From the NCBI GenBank assembly GCA_003646055.1, contig QNDZ01000066.1, positions 1 to 8,404 on the forward strand: 8,404 bases of DNA, written 5' to 3'. Source of the stretch: a bacterium (lineage in GTDB: Bacteria > Hydrothermota > UBA3072 > B12-G15). The position numbers were made by a program, and so were the translations under genes. Under the pieces are notes generated by a model that made no database searches, had not been told where the DNA came from, and worked only from the letters and a program-made list of their open reading frames with translations. Each line of letters opens with the position of its first letter. Positions within the stretch are counted from its first letter, which is position 1. Below are positions 6,444-8,404 of the stretch, in pieces.

Positions 6444-7797
6444 AACACTACCCAATGCAGTTGATATAGAGAAGGGTGTTCTTGGTGCCATGATTGTTGA
6501 CATGGATGCCATCGCAAGGGTGGTGGAGATACTGAAGCCAGATGATTTTTATCTTGAATCCCACAAGATTATATGCAGGGCCATTTTTAAGTTATTTGAA
6601 CTGGGAAAGCCTGTGGATAGTGTTCTGGTCACAGAGGAGATTAAGAACATGGGGAAACTTGAGGCAATAGGGGGCGCTTCATACATTGCTGAACTCACAA
6701 GTTCTGTGGTTTCTGCTGCAAACATTGCAAGGCATGCTGAAATTATTCACGAGAAGGCCGTTTTAAGGGATATGATAAAGACCTCAAACAAGATTATTGA
6801 GATGGCCTACAGGGAGGAGGACACAACAGATAATCTACTTGACCTTGCAGAGCAGGAGATTTTCTCCATCAGGGAGAGGCGGAAAAAGGGAGAGGTGAAA
6901 CACATAGGTGATTACCTTGACGAGGTCTTTGAATCCCTGAGAATAAGGGCGGAGAGAAAGTCTGCCATAACCGGGCTTCCATCTGGTTTCAATCAACTTG
7001 ATACAAATTATACTGCTGGTTTCCAGCCTGCTGAACTCATCGTGATTGCTGGAAGACCTTCCACAGGTAAGACCGCTATGGCACTGAACATCGCAACTTA
7101 TATGGCCTTTGAGAGAAATATACCTGTTGCCTTTTTCTCCCTTGAGATGCACTACATGGCCCTGATAGAAAGGATGCTCTCCTTCCTCACAGGTATTCCC
7201 AACACAATGATAAGGAAGGGATTTTTTGATGTTAGAGGGGAGGAATGGGATTTTCTGACAAGGACCATTGCAAGATTGAGGACAATGCCACTGTGGATTG
7301 ATTCAACCCCCGGGATAAGCATCTACGAGTTGAGGGCAAAGACAAGAAGGTTGAAGAAGGAGCATGATATACAGGCAATGTTTGTGGACTACCTTCAGTT
7401 GATACAGGGGCCACCAAGGGCAGAGAACAGACAGCAGGAGGTCGCTGCCATATCAAGGGCACTGAAAAACATCGCAAGGGAACTTGAAATATCGGTGATT
7501 GCACTTTCCCAGCTATCAAGGGCACCAAAGACAAGGAGTTCAAGAAAAGGGGAAGAGGCAGAGCCAGTTCTCTCCGATCTGAGAGAATCTGGACAGATTG
7601 AGCAGGATGCAGATGTTGTTATATTTCTTCACAACAAAAAACCATCAGAGGAACTTGAGGGTAAGGACCTCATACCAGTGAAGGTGATAATAGCAAAGCA
7701 GAGGAATGGACCACGGGGTAAACTTGATTTCATTTTCCAGAAGAGCCTGGTAAGGTTCAGGGAAGAAAAGGAGGCTCCAGTGGAGGATATCCTATGA
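6433..7797 (+). CDS. dnaB: replicative DNA helicase DnaB
   Basis: This 454-residue protein is the ring helicase that unwinds DNA at the replication fork. The N-terminal primase-binding domain (about 1-150) begins LPNAVDIEKGVLGAM. After a linker comes ITGLPSGFNQLD and the RecA-like motor: Walker A GRPSTGKT (207-214), SLEM (236-239), Walker B region VDYLQLI (318-324), LSQLSR (358-363) and SDLRESGQIEQDAD (381-394), the family signature. The length is typical and no intein interrupts the motor, a common insertion site in DnaB. The residue after SLEM is His rather than the usual Ser, a minor variant. Start: AGGAG at 6421-6425, 7 nt upstream. It overlaps the glycosylase gene by 11 nt and the following ATPase gene by 4 nt (ATGA). 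The helicase loader and the ribosomal protein L9 gene often found near dnaB are not in this window. Confidence 0.98.
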   Translation: MEIRTLPNAVDIEKGVLGAMIVDMDAIARVVEILKPDDFYLESHKIICRAIFKLFELGKPVDSVLVTEEIKNMGKLEAIGGASYIAELTSSVVSAANIARHAEIIHEKAVLRDMIKTSNKIIEMAYREEDTTDNLLDLAEQEIFSIRERRKKGEVKHIGDYLDEVFESLRIRAERKSAITGLPSGFNQLDTNYTAGFQPAELIVIAGRPSTGKTAMALNIATYMAFERNIPVAFFSLEMHYMALIERMLSFLTGIPNTMIRKGFFDVRGEEWDFLTRTIARLRTMPLWIDSTPGISIYELRAKTRRLKKEHDIQAMFVDYLQLIQGPPRAENRQQEVAAISRALKNIARELEISVIALSQLSRAPKTRSSRKGEEAEPVLSDLRESGQIEQDADVVIFLHNKKPSEELEGKDLIPVKVIIAKQRNGPRGKLDFIFQKSLVRFREEKEAPVEDIL

Positions 7798-8404
7798 TAG
7801 AGATTGTTAATCTTCATAAGTCCTTTTACGACAACCATGTTTTGAGGGGGGTTAACCTGAAGGTCTATGATGGGGAGACCCTGGTGATTATAGGAAAGAG
7901 TGGTTGTGGTAAGAGTGTTTTACTCAAACACATAATGGGAATACTCAAACCAGATGAAGGAAAGGTGCTTGTTGATGGAATTGATATTAATCATTCAGAA
8001 TCAAACCTCTTTGAAATAAGGAAAAGGTTCGGTATGGTCTTCCAGGGTGCTGCCCTGTTTGATTCACTCACAGTGGCTGAAAATGTGATTATTGGGTTGA
8101 GAGAACATACCAGGCTTTCCTATAAGGAGATGCTTGACATCGCAAAGGAGAAACTCTCACTTGTTGGGCTTGAAGGCACAGAGCATCTGAAACCAGCAGA
8201 ACTCTCAGGGGGTATGAAGAAGAGAGTGGGGATTGCAAGGGCACTTGCACATGACCCTGAATACATACTGTATGATGAGCCCACAACCGGGCTTGACCCG
8301 ATTATGGCTGACAGGATAAATAAACTCATGCTGGACCTGAAGAGGAGATTGAAGAAAACAACAATTATTGTTACCCATGACATGCACAGTGCATTTATGG
8401 TCGG
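7794..8404 (+). CDS. mlaF: MlaF-type ABC transporter ATP-binding protein, 3' partial
   Basis: The frame runs off the right edge after 203 codons without a stop. Nucleotide-binding motifs are in order: Walker A GKSGCGKS (34-41), Q-loop Q84 in VFQGAALFDSLTVAENV, signature LSGGMKKRVGIARAL (137-151), Walker B ILYDEPTTGLDP (158-169; D161, E162) and the switch His in THD (H195). The SGGMKKR signature, GKSVLLKHIMG and FQGAALFDSLTVAENV point to the MlaF/Ttg2A/Mkl subgroup, which powers phospholipid transport between inner and outer membranes with an MlaE permease and an MlaD (MCE) protein. Those partners would be expected to the right or elsewhere in the genome. The start overlaps the dnaB stop as ATGA, with GGAGGA at 7782-7787, 6 nt upstream. 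Another ABC family is possible, but the motif set fits Mla best. Confidence 0.9.
   Translation, partial: MIEIVNLHKSFYDNHVLRGVNLKVYDGETLVIIGKSGCGKSVLLKHIMGILKPDEGKVLVDGIDINHSESNLFEIRKRFGMVFQGAALFDSLTVAENVIIGLREHTRLSYKEMLDIAKEKLSLVGLEGTEHLKPAELSGGMKKRVGIARALAHDPEYILYDEPTTGLDPIMADRINKLMLDLKRRLKKTTIIVTHDMHSAFMV

Noticed and set aside
6433..7797. Possible intein in dnaB
   Set aside because: The motor motifs are spaced normally and the total length is 454 residues, so nothing is inserted.
1..8404. CRISPR arrays, tRNA or rRNA genes, insertion sequences, attachment sites
   Set aside because: I saw no regularly spaced repeats, no cloverleaf or rRNA-like stretch, no transposase or integrase, and no terminal inverted repeats around the abiE pair.

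Overview
The window looks like chromosomal DNA from a Gram-negative (diderm) bacterium, probably an uncultured or deep-branching and perhaps thermophilic lineage. The diderm inference rests on a predicted outer-membrane barrel protein with a signal peptide and on an MlaF-type lipid-transport ATPase. The lineage guess is weak. It rests on arginine codons that are almost all AGA/AGG, A+T-leaning intergenic DNA, strong GGAGG ribosome sites and tightly overlapping genes. TGA serves as a normal stop in most genes, so a TGA-recoding candidate phylum is unlikely.

Left part (1-2719): a 5'-truncated CapA-like metallophosphatase with a C-terminal FG-GAP/VCBS-like extension runs rightward. It converges on a leftward gene that joins a signal peptide, a CsgG/FlgO-like domain and a putative outer-membrane beta barrel. 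The 140-bp gap between their stops holds only weak hairpins.

Middle (2720-4261): a 155-bp divergent intergenic region carries a near-consensus sigma70-type promoter for the leftward gene (TTGACA, 17 bp, TAAAAT). It also carries a plausible promoter for the rightward genes, overlapped by a spaced direct repeat that could be an operator. The rightward genes are a type IV toxin-antitoxin pair, AbiEi antitoxin then AbiEii nucleotidyltransferase toxin, overlapping by 29 nt.

Right part (4262-8404): after a 208-bp gap comes a compact housekeeping run: rpoZ (small RNA polymerase omega subunit), coaBC (coenzyme A synthesis), a family 4 uracil-DNA glycosylase, dnaB (replicative helicase) and the start of an mlaF-like ABC ATPase cut by the window edge. 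Every junction overlaps (17, 40, 11 and 4 nt), so this is very likely one translationally coupled operon joining transcription, cofactor synthesis, DNA repair, replication and envelope lipid transport. The rpoZ-coaBC adjacency is classical. The toxin-antitoxin pair stands immediately upstream, where many bacteria have gmk.

No clearly new system is evident. The items most worth a second look are the two fused-domain envelope proteins, the abiE control region, the diverged omega subunit and the unusual operon content.
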